Of a stretch of DNA of 8,897 nucleotides, positions 1 through 6,700 are shown piece by piece (positions within the stretch are counted from its first letter, which is position 1; each line of letters opens with the position of its first letter). This DNA comes from JAAFGT01 sp041485165 (GTDB taxonomy: Bacteria > Acidobacteriota > Terriglobia > Acidiferrales > UBA7541): NCBI GenBank assembly GCA_041485165.1, contig JBGPJC010000138.1:1-8897 (forward strand), in the 5' to 3' direction. Below the pieces are notes generated by a model. That model ran no database searches, was not told the origin of the DNA, and saw only the letters and a program-made list of their open reading frames with translations. The translations under genes were made by a program, and so were the position numbers.

Positions 1-125
1 TGCAGCGAGCGGAACACCGCCAGGCGCGGCCGCTCCGGCGTCCCATGCACCTTGCGGCGCACCCGCGCGTGGACGCGCTGGCGATGCGCGTTCCTCGAAA
101 TTCTCGTTACTGGTACCTGTGCCAC
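1..125 (-). CDS. rplR: Ribosomal protein L18 (uL18), N-terminal part, cut by window edge
   Basis: L18 is a large-subunit protein that binds 5S rRNA together with L5 and helps dock it in the central protuberance. Only the first 41 codons are present; the gene runs off the left end. The reading gives a basic N-terminus containing NAHRQRVHARVRRKVHGTPE followed by RPRLAVFRSL, the typical L18 opening (basic helix, then G-T-x-E-R-P-R-L-x-V-F-R-S). The start is a GTG at 125-123. It is chosen because GGGAG lies 7 bases upstream (137-133) and no ATG in this frame precedes the conserved block. The gap to the rplF stop is 18 bases, and this is the normal spc operon order (rplF then rplR). Identity is secure; the start codon is likely but not certain. 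Confidence 0.88.
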   Translation of the reverse strand, partial: MAQVPVTRISRNAHRQRVHARVRRKVHGTPERPRLAVFRSL

Positions 126-132
126 GCTTGCT

Positions 133-137
133 CTCCC
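133..137 (-). promoter_or_regulatory. Shine-Dalgarno site of rplR, supports the GTG start
   Basis: The minus strand reads GGGAG here, 7 bases before the GTG at 125. It decides the rplR start, since no ATG is available in frame. Confidence 0.6.
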
Positions 138-143
138 TGCCGG

Positions 144-686
144 CTAGGCGGTGGCCTTTGCGCCAGCCTTGCCGGCCTTCTTCTTCAAGACCTCGCCGGC
201 GATGCGCACGCCCTTCTGCTTGTAGGGGTCGGGCGGTCGCAGCGCGCGGATGTTGGCGGCCACCTGGCCCACCTGACCTTTGTCGGCGCCGGAGACCGCC
301 ACGCGGGTCTGCTGCGCCACGGAAATCTGGATGCCCTCGGGGATGGGGAAGACCACCGGGTGCGAATACCCCAGGCTGAATACCACGGTCTTGCCCTTCA
401 CTTCGGCGCGGTAGCCCACCCCGACGATGTCCAAGTCCTTCTGGAAGCCCTGGGTGACGCCGGTCACCGCGTTGGCCACCAAAGCGCGCGTCAGTCCGTG
501 CAGCGCGCGCTTCTGTTCGCTGTCGCGCTCGGCGACCAGGATCTTGTCCTTCTGCTCCAGGCGGATCCCCGCGGGCACGAGTATGCTCAACTTGCCCTTG
601 GGGCCCTGCACTTCCACGCGCCCGGCGGTGAGCTGCACCTTCACGCCCTGCGGGATGGGAATCGGTTTGCGTCCAATACGCGACAT
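144..686 (-). CDS. rplF: Ribosomal protein L6 (uL6)
   Basis: L6 lies at the base of the L7/L12 stalk near the sarcin-ricin loop and the factor-binding site of the 50S subunit. The 180-residue product has the usual bacterial length and two repeated alpha/beta domains. It opens with MSRIGRKPIPIPQGV, has the VQGPKG turn near residue 30, and carries the C-terminal family signature PPDPYKQKGVRIAGE near residues 150-164. It ends in a Lys/Ala-rich tail (KKKAGKAGAKATA). ATG at 686 starts 21 bases after the rpsH stop; the nearest purine-rich site, AAGGGG, is about 11 bases upstream, so a little far. The stop is TAG. Nothing looks broken. Confidence 0.97.
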   Translation of the reverse strand: MSRIGRKPIPIPQGVKVQLTAGRVEVQGPKGKLSILVPAGIRLEQKDKILVAERDSEQKRALHGLTRALVANAVTGVTQGFQKDLDIVGVGYRAEVKGKTVVFSLGYSHPVVFPIPEGIQISVAQQTRVAVSGADKGQVGQVAANIRALRPPDPYKQKGVRIAGEVLKKKAGKAGAKATA

Positions 687-707
687 TGCTTTCTTACCCC
701 TTGTCCA

Positions 708-1106
708 CTACCAGATTTCGCAAAGCACTTCGCCGCCTACGCCGGATTTGCGCGCCGCGCGGCCGGTCATCACCCCGCGCGGGGTGGTCAGGATGCTCAC
801 TCCCAGACCGCCCATCACCTTGGCCACGTCCAGCTTCCCGGCGTAGACCCGGCGGCCGGGACGTGATATCCGCTTCAGCCCGGTGAACACGCTCTGGCGA
901 TCCGCGGTGTACTTGAGGAAAACGCGCAGGGTCTTCCGCACCTTGTTCTCTTCGGCCACCTTGTAGGTGGCAATAAAGCCCTCCTCTTTGAGGATGCGGG
1001 CCACTTCAATCTTCAGTTTCGACGCAGGCACATCCACACGCGCGTGTTTGGCGCGCGCGGCGTTGCGGATGCGCGTAAGCATGTCGGCAATCGGATCAGT
1101 CTGCAT
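708..1106 (-). CDS. rpsH: Ribosomal protein S8 (uS8)
   Basis: S8 is a primary 16S rRNA binder that organises the central domain of the 30S subunit; in E. coli it also represses spc operon translation by binding the rplE mRNA. The 132-residue protein has the usual length. It opens with QTDPIADMLTRIRNA and ends with the S8 signature (GVSILTTPRGVMTGRAA, then GVGGEVLCEIW), which includes the rRNA-binding C-terminal domain. The ATG at 1106 is preceded by GGGAG with 5 bases spacing, lying against the rpsN stop, so initiation is probably coupled to the end of rpsN (9-base gap). The stop is TAG. I did not find a convincing S8-binding hairpin at rplE by eye, so autoregulation is not shown here. Confidence 0.97.
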   Translation of the reverse strand: MQTDPIADMLTRIRNAARAKHARVDVPASKLKIEVARILKEEGFIATYKVAEENKVRKTLRVFLKYTADRQSVFTGLKRISRPGRRVYAGKLDVAKVMGGLGVSILTTPRGVMTGRAARKSGVGGEVLCEIW

Positions 1107-1115
1107 TCTTTCTCC

Positions 1116-1301
1116 CTACCAGCTCGCTTTGGTGACGCCGGGGATCTGCCCCACCAGCGCCAGCTCGCGGAAACACAGGCGGCACATCTGGAACTTCCTC
1201 AGGAACGCGCGGGAGCGCCCGCACAGACGGCAACGGTTGCGCACCCGCACCTTGAATTTCGGCTTGCGCGCCATTTTGGCAAATGCACAGGTTCTGGCCA
1301 T
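1116..1301 (-). CDS. rpsN: Ribosomal protein S14 type Z (uS14, zinc-binding)
   Basis: S14 sits in the head of the 30S subunit, next to S3, S10 and S19. This is the short 61-residue form with an intact zinc site: Cys24, Cys27, Cys40 and Cys43 (two CxxC pairs 13 residues apart), in contrast to the roughly 100-residue, cysteine-free form of E. coli. It opens with MARTCAFAKMARKPKFKVR and ends with GQIPGVTKASW, as the family does. The ATG at 1301 has a strong AGGAG 5 bases upstream, inside the 13-base gap after rplE. The stop is TAG. The gene is sometimes named rpsZ in genomes with both forms. Confidence 0.97.
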   Translation of the reverse strand: MARTCAFAKMARKPKFKVRVRNRCRLCGRSRAFLRKFQMCRLCFRELALVGQIPGVTKASW

Positions 1302-1314
1302 CGTCTCTCCTCGC

Positions 1315-1854
1315 CTAAGTCCGGAACGGCACGCCGAGCAGCTTCAGCATCTCCCGGGCCTCTTCGTCTGAGCGCGCCGAGGTGGTGAAGGTGATGTTCA
1401 TGCCCTTGATCTTGTCCACCCGGGTGTAGTCAATCTCCGGAAACACCATTTGGTCCTTCAGTCCGAGCGTGTAATTGCCGCGCCCGTCGAACGAATTCGC
1501 CGGCAGGCCGCGGAAGTCGCGGACGCGGGGCAGCACGAAATTGCACAAGCGGTCCAGGAACTCGTACATCTTCGGTCCGCGCAGCGTCACGCAGCAGCCA
1601 ATGGGCATGCCTTTGCGGATCTTGAAATTGGCGATGGACTTCTTGGCCCGCGTGGTCACCGGCTTCTGCCCGGTGATCAGCCCCAGCTCCACCACCGCCA
1701 CGTCCAGCAGCTTGATGTTGGCGCTGGCCTCTCCCATCCCGATGTTCACCGTGATCTTGGAGATCTTCGGCGCCTGCATGCGGTTCTTATATCCGAACCG
1801 TTTGATCAGCGCCGGAAGCACCTCGGTCTGATAGCGTTCCTGCATCCGCGTCAT
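1315..1854 (-). CDS. rplE: Ribosomal protein L5 (uL5)
   Basis: L5 binds 5S rRNA in the central protuberance and touches the P-site tRNA and the small subunit. The 179-residue reading equals the usual family length. Visible motifs are the opening TRMQERYQTEVLPAL, then KITVNIGMGEA near residues 33-43, the block TGQKPVTTRAKKSIANFKIR in the middle, and the C-terminal part with FPEIDY and the Thr-rich strand. The open frame continues upstream to 1989, but those residues have no L5 likeness and overlap rplX. Two adjacent ATGs (1857 and 1854) precede a third at 1845; 1854 best matches the M-x-R-[ML] pattern of homologues. The ribosome binding site is weak (AGG only), while GAGGAG lies about 20 bases upstream. 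The gap to rplX is 32 bases. The stop is TAG. Confidence 0.95.
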   Translation of the reverse strand: MTRMQERYQTEVLPALIKRFGYKNRMQAPKISKITVNIGMGEASANIKLLDVAVVELGLITGQKPVTTRAKKSIANFKIRKGMPIGCCVTLRGPKMYEFLDRLCNFVLPRVRDFRGLPANSFDGRGNYTLGLKDQMVFPEIDYTRVDKIKGMNITFTTSARSDEEAREMLKLLGVPFRT

Positions 1855-1886
1855 CATTGCCTGTCTGTGCCTCGCTCCTCGATTTC

Positions 1887-2267
1887 TTACTTGTCGATCG
1901 TCGCGCTGCAGCGCCGGCAGATGCGCGTGCGCACCTGCTTGCTGCCCTCGGTGTGCACTGCGTGGCCCACGCGCGTGGCCCGGCTGCATGCCGGGCAGAC
2001 CAGCATCACGTTGCTGACGCTGATGGGCGCCTCGCGCTCGACGATCCCGCCCTTGATGTTCTTCTGCGGGTTGGGACGCGTGTGCCTCTTGATCATGTGG
2101 GCGTGCTCCACGATCACCGTGCCCTTTACCGGATTCACCGAGAGCACGCGCCCCGACTTCGCGGCGAACTGCTCGCGGTCGCGCCCGGAGATCACCCGCA
2201 CCATGTCGCCCTTGCGGATGCCCATGTTCAGCCGCGGGGCCCTGCCGTGTTTGTTTCTGGCTCTCAT
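1887..2267 (-). CDS. rplX: Ribosomal protein L24 (uL24) with a CxxC/CxxC zinc-finger-like C-terminus
   Basis: L24 is an early 23S rRNA binder that nucleates 50S assembly near the tunnel exit. From the ATG at 2267 the product has 126 residues. The KOW domain is clear: GIRKGDMVRVISGRDRE, then the VNPVKGTVIVEHAHMIKRHT strand and GGIVEREAPISVSNVMLV. After it come Cys91-x2-Cys94 and Cys117-x2-Cys120, a likely zinc site; E. coli L24 lacks it, but cysteine-bearing L24 is known in other bacteria. The start is uncertain. A GTG at 2276 would overlap the rplN stop, the ATG at 2267 lies directly after it with GAGG touching the start codon, and an internal ATG at 2225 would give the more usual short N-terminus but has no good ribosome binding site. 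The stop is TAA. Confidence 0.93.
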   Translation of the reverse strand: MRARNKHGRAPRLNMGIRKGDMVRVISGRDREQFAAKSGRVLSVNPVKGTVIVEHAHMIKRHTRPNPQKNIKGGIVEREAPISVSNVMLVCPACSRATRVGHAVHTEGSKQVRTRICRRCSATIDK

Positions 2268-2269
2268 CC

Positions 2270-2638
2270 TCACCACACTTCCGGAGCCAGCGAGACGATC
2301 TTGGTGAACTTCCGCTCGCGCAGCTCCCGCGCCACCGGCCCGAACACGCGCGTGCCCACCGGCTCGTTCGCGTCGTTGATCAGCACCGCAGCATTGTCGT
2401 CAAACCGTATGTAACTCCCGTCCTTGCGCCGCAGTTCCTTGCGCATGCGCACGATCACGCACTTGACCACCGTTCCCTTCTTGACCGGGCTTTCCGGCGT
2501 GGCTTCCTTGACCGAGGCGGTAACAATATCCCCCAGCCCGGCCTTCAGTCCCGTGTCCCCGCCGATGGGCAGGATGCACATCAGCTTGCGCGCTCCGGAG
2601 TTGTCGGCCACCGTCAGCCACGTTCGCATCATGATCAT
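2270..2638 (-). CDS. rplN: Ribosomal protein L14 (uL14)
   Basis: L14 lies on the subunit interface of the 50S and forms bridges with the 30S; it also binds the silencing factor RsfS. At 122 residues it has the exact family length. Motifs include VADNSGARKLMCI near residues 10-22, GDIVTASVKEA, VVKCVIVR, and the very conserved DGSYIRFDDNAAVLIN followed by GTRVFGPVARELRE and IVSLAPEV. The ATG at 2638 has GGGAG 7 bases upstream in the 12-base gap after rpsQ. In E. coli this gene opens the spc operon with its own promoter; here the gap is far too short to hold one, so the S10 and spc genes appear joined. The stop is TGA. Confidence 0.98.
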   Translation of the reverse strand: MIMMRTWLTVADNSGARKLMCILPIGGDTGLKAGLGDIVTASVKEATPESPVKKGTVVKCVIVRMRKELRRKDGSYIRFDDNAAVLINDANEPVGTRVFGPVARELRERKFTKIVSLAPEVW

Positions 2639-2650
2639 GATCGCGCTCCC

Positions 2651-2935
2651 CTACTTCCTGGCGTTGCGCGAGATCACTTCCGCCAGGCGCCAGTGCTTCA
2701 GGCGCGAGAGCGGCCGGGTCTCGACGATGCGCACGGTATCGCCGGCGCGCGCCTCGCCGTGCTCGTCATGCGCGTAAAACTTTTTGGTCAGCCGCATCAC
2801 CCGCTTGTAGAGGTAGTGCCGCACCTTGCGCGTCACCTTGACCACGATGGTTTTCTGCATCTTGGCGGCGGTAACCACGCCGATTTTGGATTGCCGGATG
2901 TGCCGAGCCGGCGCGGCCACTGCTTCACTTGCCAT
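2651..2935 (-). CDS. rpsQ: Ribosomal protein S17 (uS17)
   Basis: S17 is a primary 16S rRNA binder with an OB fold in the 30S body. The 94-residue product has a 10-residue Ala-rich N-terminal lead (ASEAVAAPAR), then the family core: GVVTAAKMQKTIVVKVTRKV, KKFYAHDE, GDTVRIVETRPLSRLKHWRL. These correspond to the S17 signature around G-D-x-V-x-I-x-E-x-R-P-L-S-x-x-K. The ATG at 2935 lies inside the end of rpmC, an 11-base overlap, so translation is probably coupled. The upstream site is weak (GGGGAT). The stop is TAG. Confidence 0.97.
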   Translation of the reverse strand: MASEAVAAPARHIRQSKIGVVTAAKMQKTIVVKVTRKVRHYLYKRVMRLTKKFYAHDEHGEARAGDTVRIVETRPLSRLKHWRLAEVISRNARK

Positions 2936-3137
2936 GTTTGATCCCCAGTTCCTGCTCGCGGAGCAAGGTCTTGATTCGCGCCAGGTCGCGCCGCACTTCG
3001 CGCATGCGCTTGAGGCTTTCCGCCTTGCCGGTGGCCATCTGAAAACGCAGGCGGAAGAGCTGGTCGGTCAGCTCGCGCTGTTGCAGGTCGAGCTCCTTGA
3101 CATCCAGTTGCTGCAGTTTTTCTATGCGCCGCGGCAT
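2925..3137 (-). CDS. rpmC: Ribosomal protein L29 (uL29)
   Basis: L29 is a small helical-hairpin protein at the tunnel exit, next to L23, where it helps dock SRP and trigger factor. The 70-residue reading shows the two-helix pattern: LQQLDVKELDLQQRELTDQL, then LRFQMATGKAES, which matches the L29 core L-F-x-L-R-F-Q-x-A-T-G, and a basic second helix with VRRDLARIKTLLRE. The open frame runs upstream to 3362, but that part is only a shadow of rplP. The chosen ATG at 3137 shares one base with the rplP stop (TGATG arrangement) and has AGGAG 7 bases upstream, so it is well supported. The 3' end overlaps rpsQ by 11 bases. The stop is TGA. Confidence 0.96.
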   Translation of the reverse strand: MPRRIEKLQQLDVKELDLQQRELTDQLFRLRFQMATGKAESLKRMREVRRDLARIKTLLREQELGIKHGK

Positions 3138-3553
3138 CACTGCACTCCTGTGCGGGTGACGAATTTGGTCTTGATGGGCAGCTTGTGCCCCGCCGTGGTC
3201 ATCGCTTCCCGCGCCGTGGCCACGTCCAGCCCTTCCAGCTCGAACAGGATGCGCCCCGGCAGCACCACCGCCACCCAATACTCCGGCGCGCCCTTGCCCT
3301 TGCCCATGCGCGTTTCCGCGGGCTTCTTGGTGTATGGCTTGTCCGGAAAAACTCGGATCCACATCTTGCCTCCGCGCTTGATGAAGCGCGAGATGGCCAC
3401 GCGGCCCGCCTCGATCTGCCGGTTGGTCAGCCAGCAGTTTTCCATCGCCTTCAGCCCGAAATCGCCGAAAGCCAGCGTGGACCCGCGCCAGGCCTTGCCC
3501 GTGCGCCGCCCGCGCATCTGCTTCCGGTACTTCACTTTTTTCGGCATCAACAT
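3137..3553 (-). CDS. rplP: Ribosomal protein L16 (uL16)
   Basis: L16 lies near the A-site tRNA and the peptidyl transferase centre of the 50S, and is added late in assembly. The 138-residue product has the usual length. It opens with MLMPKKVKYRKQMRGR, continues with FGDFGLKAMENCWLTNRQIE, contains IKRGGKMWIRVFPDKPYTKK and PAETRMGKGKGAPEYWVA (the second L16 signature), and ends GHKLPIKTKFV. A second Met at codon 3 could also start it, but ATG 3553 matches family members. GAGG overlaps the rpsC TGA stop, about 13 bases before this ATG, which is long. The stop shares a base with the rpmC start. The stop is TGA. Confidence 0.98.
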   Translation of the reverse strand: MLMPKKVKYRKQMRGRRTGKAWRGSTLAFGDFGLKAMENCWLTNRQIEAGRVAISRFIKRGGKMWIRVFPDKPYTKKPAETRMGKGKGAPEYWVAVVLPGRILFELEGLDVATAREAMTTAGHKLPIKTKFVTRTGVQ

Positions 3554-3563
3554 GTCAGATCTC

Positions 3564-4244
3564 TCACCTCGGACGCCCGGCGTTCTCGCCCAGGCCGGAC
3601 TTGGCCGCTCCCGGGCGCGTGGGGATACTCTCGCCCTGGTAGACCCAGCACTTCACGCCGATCACGCCGTAGGTGGTATAAGCCTGCGCAAATCCGTAAT
3701 CGATGTCGGCGCGCAGCGTCTGCAGCGGCAGCCGCCCTTGCAGATACCACTCCGTCCGGGCGATTTCCGCGCCGTTCAGCCGCCCGGCCACACGCACCTT
3801 GATGCCCTTGCATCCAAAGCGCAGCGCCGAATCCACTGACTTGCGCATGGCCCGGCGGAAAGCCGTGCGCTTTTCCAGTTGCAGGGCGATGGACTCAGCC
3901 ACCAACTGAGCGTTCAGCTCCGGGCGGTGCACTTCCTGGATCTCGATGTGCACTTCGCGCTTGGTGCGTGTCTGAATCTCCATCTTCAGTTTGTCGATCT
4001 CCGCGCCCTTGCGCCCGATGATGATTCCCGGCCGCGCGGTGTCGATGCGGATCACCAGCTTGTTCGCGGCGCGTTCGATGTCTATCGAGCTGATGCCCGC
4101 AGACTTCAGGCGCTGCTTCAGCTCGCGGCGAAGCTTGACGTCTTCGTGCAGCAGGTCGGCGTAGTCCTTGTCGGCATACCACCGCGACTTCCAGGTCTTG
4201 TTGTAGCCGAGCCGGAAACCGTACGGATGTGTCTTCTGTCCCAC
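3564..4244 (-). CDS. rpsC: Ribosomal protein S3 (uS3)
   Basis: S3 lies at the mRNA entry channel of the 30S head and contributes to mRNA helicase activity with S4 and S5. The product has 226 residues. The N-terminal domain opens with MGQKTHPYGFRLGYNKTW; the KH type II domain has ARPGIIIGRKGAEIDKL with the GxxG loop GRKG at residues 77-80; the C-terminal domain has FRRAMRKSVDSALRFGCKGI and GRLNGAEIARTEW, then GVIGVKCWVYQGE. The start codon is GTG (4244-4242), clear from the match to homologues, with AGGGGG 4 bases upstream lying on the rplV TAG; a more distant AGGAG is inside rplV. The stop is TGA, immediately followed by the rplP ribosome binding region. Confidence 0.98.
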   Translation of the reverse strand: MGQKTHPYGFRLGYNKTWKSRWYADKDYADLLHEDVKLRRELKQRLKSAGISSIDIERAANKLVIRIDTARPGIIIGRKGAEIDKLKMEIQTRTKREVHIEIQEVHRPELNAQLVAESIALQLEKRTAFRRAMRKSVDSALRFGCKGIKVRVAGRLNGAEIARTEWYLQGRLPLQTLRADIDYGFAQAYTTYGVIGVKCWVYQGESIPTRPGAAKSGLGENAGRPR

Positions 4245-4252
4245 GCTGCCCC

Positions 4253-4783
4253 CTACTCCTTGTCCTTTTTCCCCGCCGGCTTGCTGCCCTTGCCCTTCCG
4301 GGCCGGCCCGGTCAGCGCCTTGCGCGCCCGGCGCACTGCGCCGCGCACACCCTTGGACTTCTCCGCTTCAACCGCGGCGTCGGCGGCACGCTGTTCGGCG
4401 GCAACCAGACGTTCGGCCACGCCGACCAGGATGTGTGCGGTGCGCTTCTGGTAGCGGAACGCGCGCCCAAACGGAGCGGGGCGAATGCGCTTCCATCTCG
4501 AACCCTCGTTCACGAAACACCGCGAGACATACAGGTGGTCCACGTCCAGCGTTGCTCCGGCGTCTTCGGCCTTGCGCTCCGCGTTGGCGATGGCGCTGCG
4601 CAGCACTTTCTCGATTTCCCGCGCCACCCGCTTTTTTGTGAATCGCAGCGTGTCTAGCGCGGCTTCAGCGCGCTGCCCGCGGATCAGGTCAATCACCAGG
4701 CGCGCCTTCCGCGGCGAGACGTGCGTATAGCGCAATTGTGCTTCCGCTTCGATGACTGCCGGCGTCAGTGGTTGGGTGGCCAT
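4253..4783 (-). CDS. rplV: Ribosomal protein L22 (uL22) with long basic C-terminal extension
   Basis: L22 lines the peptide exit tunnel through a beta-hairpin; changes there affect macrolide sensitivity and nascent-chain stalling. The product has 176 residues against about 110 for the usual protein. The core spans roughly residues 16-122: AQLRYTHVSPRKARLVIDLI, the middle helices, and the hairpin region RWKRIRPAPFGRAFRYQKRT near 96-115. Residues 123-176 form an extension rich in Ala, then Lys and Gly (AAEQRAADAAVEAEK, later GPARKGKGSKPAGKKDKE). It is probably helical at first and then disordered, and could contact rRNA at the tunnel exit surface. There is also an N-terminal lead of about 15 residues. 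ATG 4783 lies 3 bases after the rpsS stop, with AAGG inside rpsS 8 bases upstream. The stop is TAG. Confidence 0.97.
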   Translation of the reverse strand: MATQPLTPAVIEAEAQLRYTHVSPRKARLVIDLIRGQRAEAALDTLRFTKKRVAREIEKVLRSAIANAERKAEDAGATLDVDHLYVSRCFVNEGSRWKRIRPAPFGRAFRYQKRTAHILVGVAERLVAAEQRAADAAVEAEKSKGVRGAVRRARKALTGPARKGKGSKPAGKKDKE

Positions 4784-4786
4784 CGC

Positions 4787-5137
4787 TTATGCCTTGGGCG
4801 CCGGAGCTGCCGCCGGGGCGCTGCCCGCAGCCCCCGGAGCCGGACCGCCGGCCGCGGCTGCGGCCCTTTCCAGCGCCGCCTTCACGCCGTGGCCCTTGAA
4901 GCTTCGCGTCGGAGCAAACTCGCCGAACTTGTGACCGACCATCTGCTCGGTGACGTACACCGGAATAAATTTCTTCCCGTTGTGCACCGCCACGGTGTGG
5001 CCCACCATATCCGGCGTGATCGTCGAGCGGCGCGACCACGTCTTGATCACTTTCTTTTCGTTGCGGGCGTTCAACGCCTCGACCTTCTGCATGAGGTGAT
5101 CGTCGATGAACGGCCCTTTCTTCAGCGAACGCGGCAT
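4787..5137 (-). CDS. rpsS: Ribosomal protein S19 (uS19) with Ala/Pro-rich C-terminal tail
   Basis: S19 lies in the 30S head with S13 and S14 and forms an intersubunit bridge. The core is typical: MPRSLKKGPFIDDHLMQKVE, SRRSTITPDMVGHTVAVHNG, then FIPVYVTEQMVGHKFGEFAP and TRSFKGHG (the S19 signature), ending near residue 84. The usual protein is about 90-95 residues; here 116, the last 28 or so being almost only Ala, Pro and Gly with a final Lys (AAAAAGGPAPGAAGSAPAAA). Such a tail is probably disordered. The ATG at 5137 has GAGGGG 3 bases upstream, directly after the TAA of the preceding small gene (9-base gap), so this gene is arranged to be coupled to that upstream gene and not to rplB as is usual. 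The stop is TAA. Confidence 0.97.
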   Translation of the reverse strand: MPRSLKKGPFIDDHLMQKVEALNARNEKKVIKTWSRRSTITPDMVGHTVAVHNGKKFIPVYVTEQMVGHKFGEFAPTRSFKGHGVKAALERAAAAAGGPAPGAAGSAPAAAPAPKA

Positions 5138-5146
5138 CTTCCCCTC

Positions 5147-5506
5147 TTACTCGGTTACCCGGCGCAGCTTGACCCACTGCGCGCGGCGCAATTTGCGGAA
5201 CCCGCGCACAGGGCCCGACACACGGTGCGAAACCGTGCAGAACGGACATACAAAACGCGTGCCCAGCGCCGAGGCGGTCTTTTCCACGATCACCGACCAG
5301 CCCGGCTTGCAGAACCGGAAAAGCACCTGTTCCGGCGGTGCGGGCAGCGGCCGCGTCGCGGGCTTGACTGCTGTCGCCGGACGCGCGCCTGCTACGGTCT
5401 TGTGCGCCGCCGGCTTGCGTGCCGCAGTGCGGCGCGCGGTTGTCCTGCTTGCTCTAGTCGCTCTCATGGCCCTGCCCTCTCTTGAAACCCGCCGCGCCGG
5501 GTTCAT
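5147..5506 (-). CDS. Unrecognised small basic protein with Cys-x2-Cys motif, between rplB and rpsS
   Basis: I do not recognise this 119-residue protein as any ribosomal protein family. Residues 1-58 are low-complexity (Ala, Arg, Thr, Pro). Residues 60-119 look like a compact domain: hydrophobic VLFRFCKPGWSVIVEK, then GTRFVCPFCTVSH, then a basic tail with GFRKLRRAQWVKLRR. Cys66, Cys87, Cys90 and His94 could bind zinc (CxxC plus one Cys and a His), but this is inference. It holds 28 Lys/Arg against 4 Glu/Asp, so it is very basic, like a ribosomal or nucleic-acid-binding protein. The ATG at 5506 has GGAG 6 bases upstream; an ATG at 5467 is a weaker alternative. Its stop is 9 bases before rpsS, and 46 bases separate it from rplB. 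Codons of the C-terminal half are G/C-ending like its neighbours; Arg codons at residues 15, 18 and 21 are AGA, AGA and AGG, unlike them. It might be a lineage-specific ribosomal protein or a translation factor. That it is a gene is likely; its function is unknown. Confidence 0.75.
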   Translation of the reverse strand: MNPARRVSREGRAMRATRASRTTARRTAARKPAAHKTVAGARPATAVKPATRPLPAPPEQVLFRFCKPGWSVIVEKTASALGTRFVCPFCTVSHRVSGPVRGFRKLRRAQWVKLRRVTE

Positions 5507-5512
5507 AGTTTT

Positions 5513-5516
5513 CTCC
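5513..5516 (-). promoter_or_regulatory. Shine-Dalgarno site of the unrecognised gene between rplB and rpsS
   Basis: The minus strand reads GGAG here, 6 bases before the ATG at 5506. It supports this start over the internal ATG at 5467 and is a main argument that the frame is translated. Confidence 0.6.
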
Positions 5517-5552
5517 GTCGGTTGACGGGCCTTGCTCGCCGCAAAATTACGG

Positions 5553-6368
<816 letters not shown>

Positions 6369-6401
6369 TGTTTCCTCTTGCCTGCAACAAATCTCTGCCG
6401 A

Positions 6402-6698
6402 TTACAGATTTTCCGCGTACTCGATCATCTTCTCGCCCGCGGCGAGCTTGACGTACGCCTTCTTCCAATCCCTCCGGTAGCCTTCACTGCGGCCCTGCCG
6501 GCGGAACTTGCCGTGGAACTGCGCGGTGCGCACCGAATCCACCTTGACCTTGAAAATCAGCTGTACCGCTTCCTTGATCTGCGTCTTGGTGGCGCGCGGA
6601 GCCACTTCGAAGACTACGGTGTGTTGGGTCTCCTTCACCGCGAGGCCCTTCTCGGTGATCACCGGCCTGCGGATGACCTGATAAATGTTGTTGGCCAT
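6402..6698 (-). CDS. rplW: Ribosomal protein L23 (uL23)
   Basis: L23 lies at the tunnel exit and is the main docking point for trigger factor and SRP. The 98-residue product has the usual length. Visible blocks are the opening YQVIRRPVITEKGLAVKETQ (the T-E-K motif), VVFEVAPRATKTQIKEAVQL, IFKVKVDSVRTAQFHGKFRR, and the C-terminal YRRDWKKAYVKLAAGE, which matches the family end pattern K-K-A-x-V-x-L. The ATG at 6698 lies 2 bases after the rplD stop, with AAGGA inside the end of rplD 6 bases upstream, so the two are tightly coupled. The stop is TAA. Confidence 0.97.
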   Translation of the reverse strand: MANNIYQVIRRPVITEKGLAVKETQHTVVFEVAPRATKTQIKEAVQLIFKVKVDSVRTAQFHGKFRRQGRSEGYRRDWKKAYVKLAAGEKMIEYAENL

Positions 6699-6700
6699 GA

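Noticed and set aside
2826..3839. 337-codon plus-strand open frame over rpsQ to rpsC
   Set aside because: Antisense shadow of conserved genes; no recognisable domain and no sensible start site.
4721..5485. 254-codon plus-strand open frame opposite rpsS and the unrecognised gene
   Set aside because: It covers rpsS antisense and is Arg/His-rich shadow sequence. The minus-strand frame has the binding site and the operon spacing, so it is preferred.
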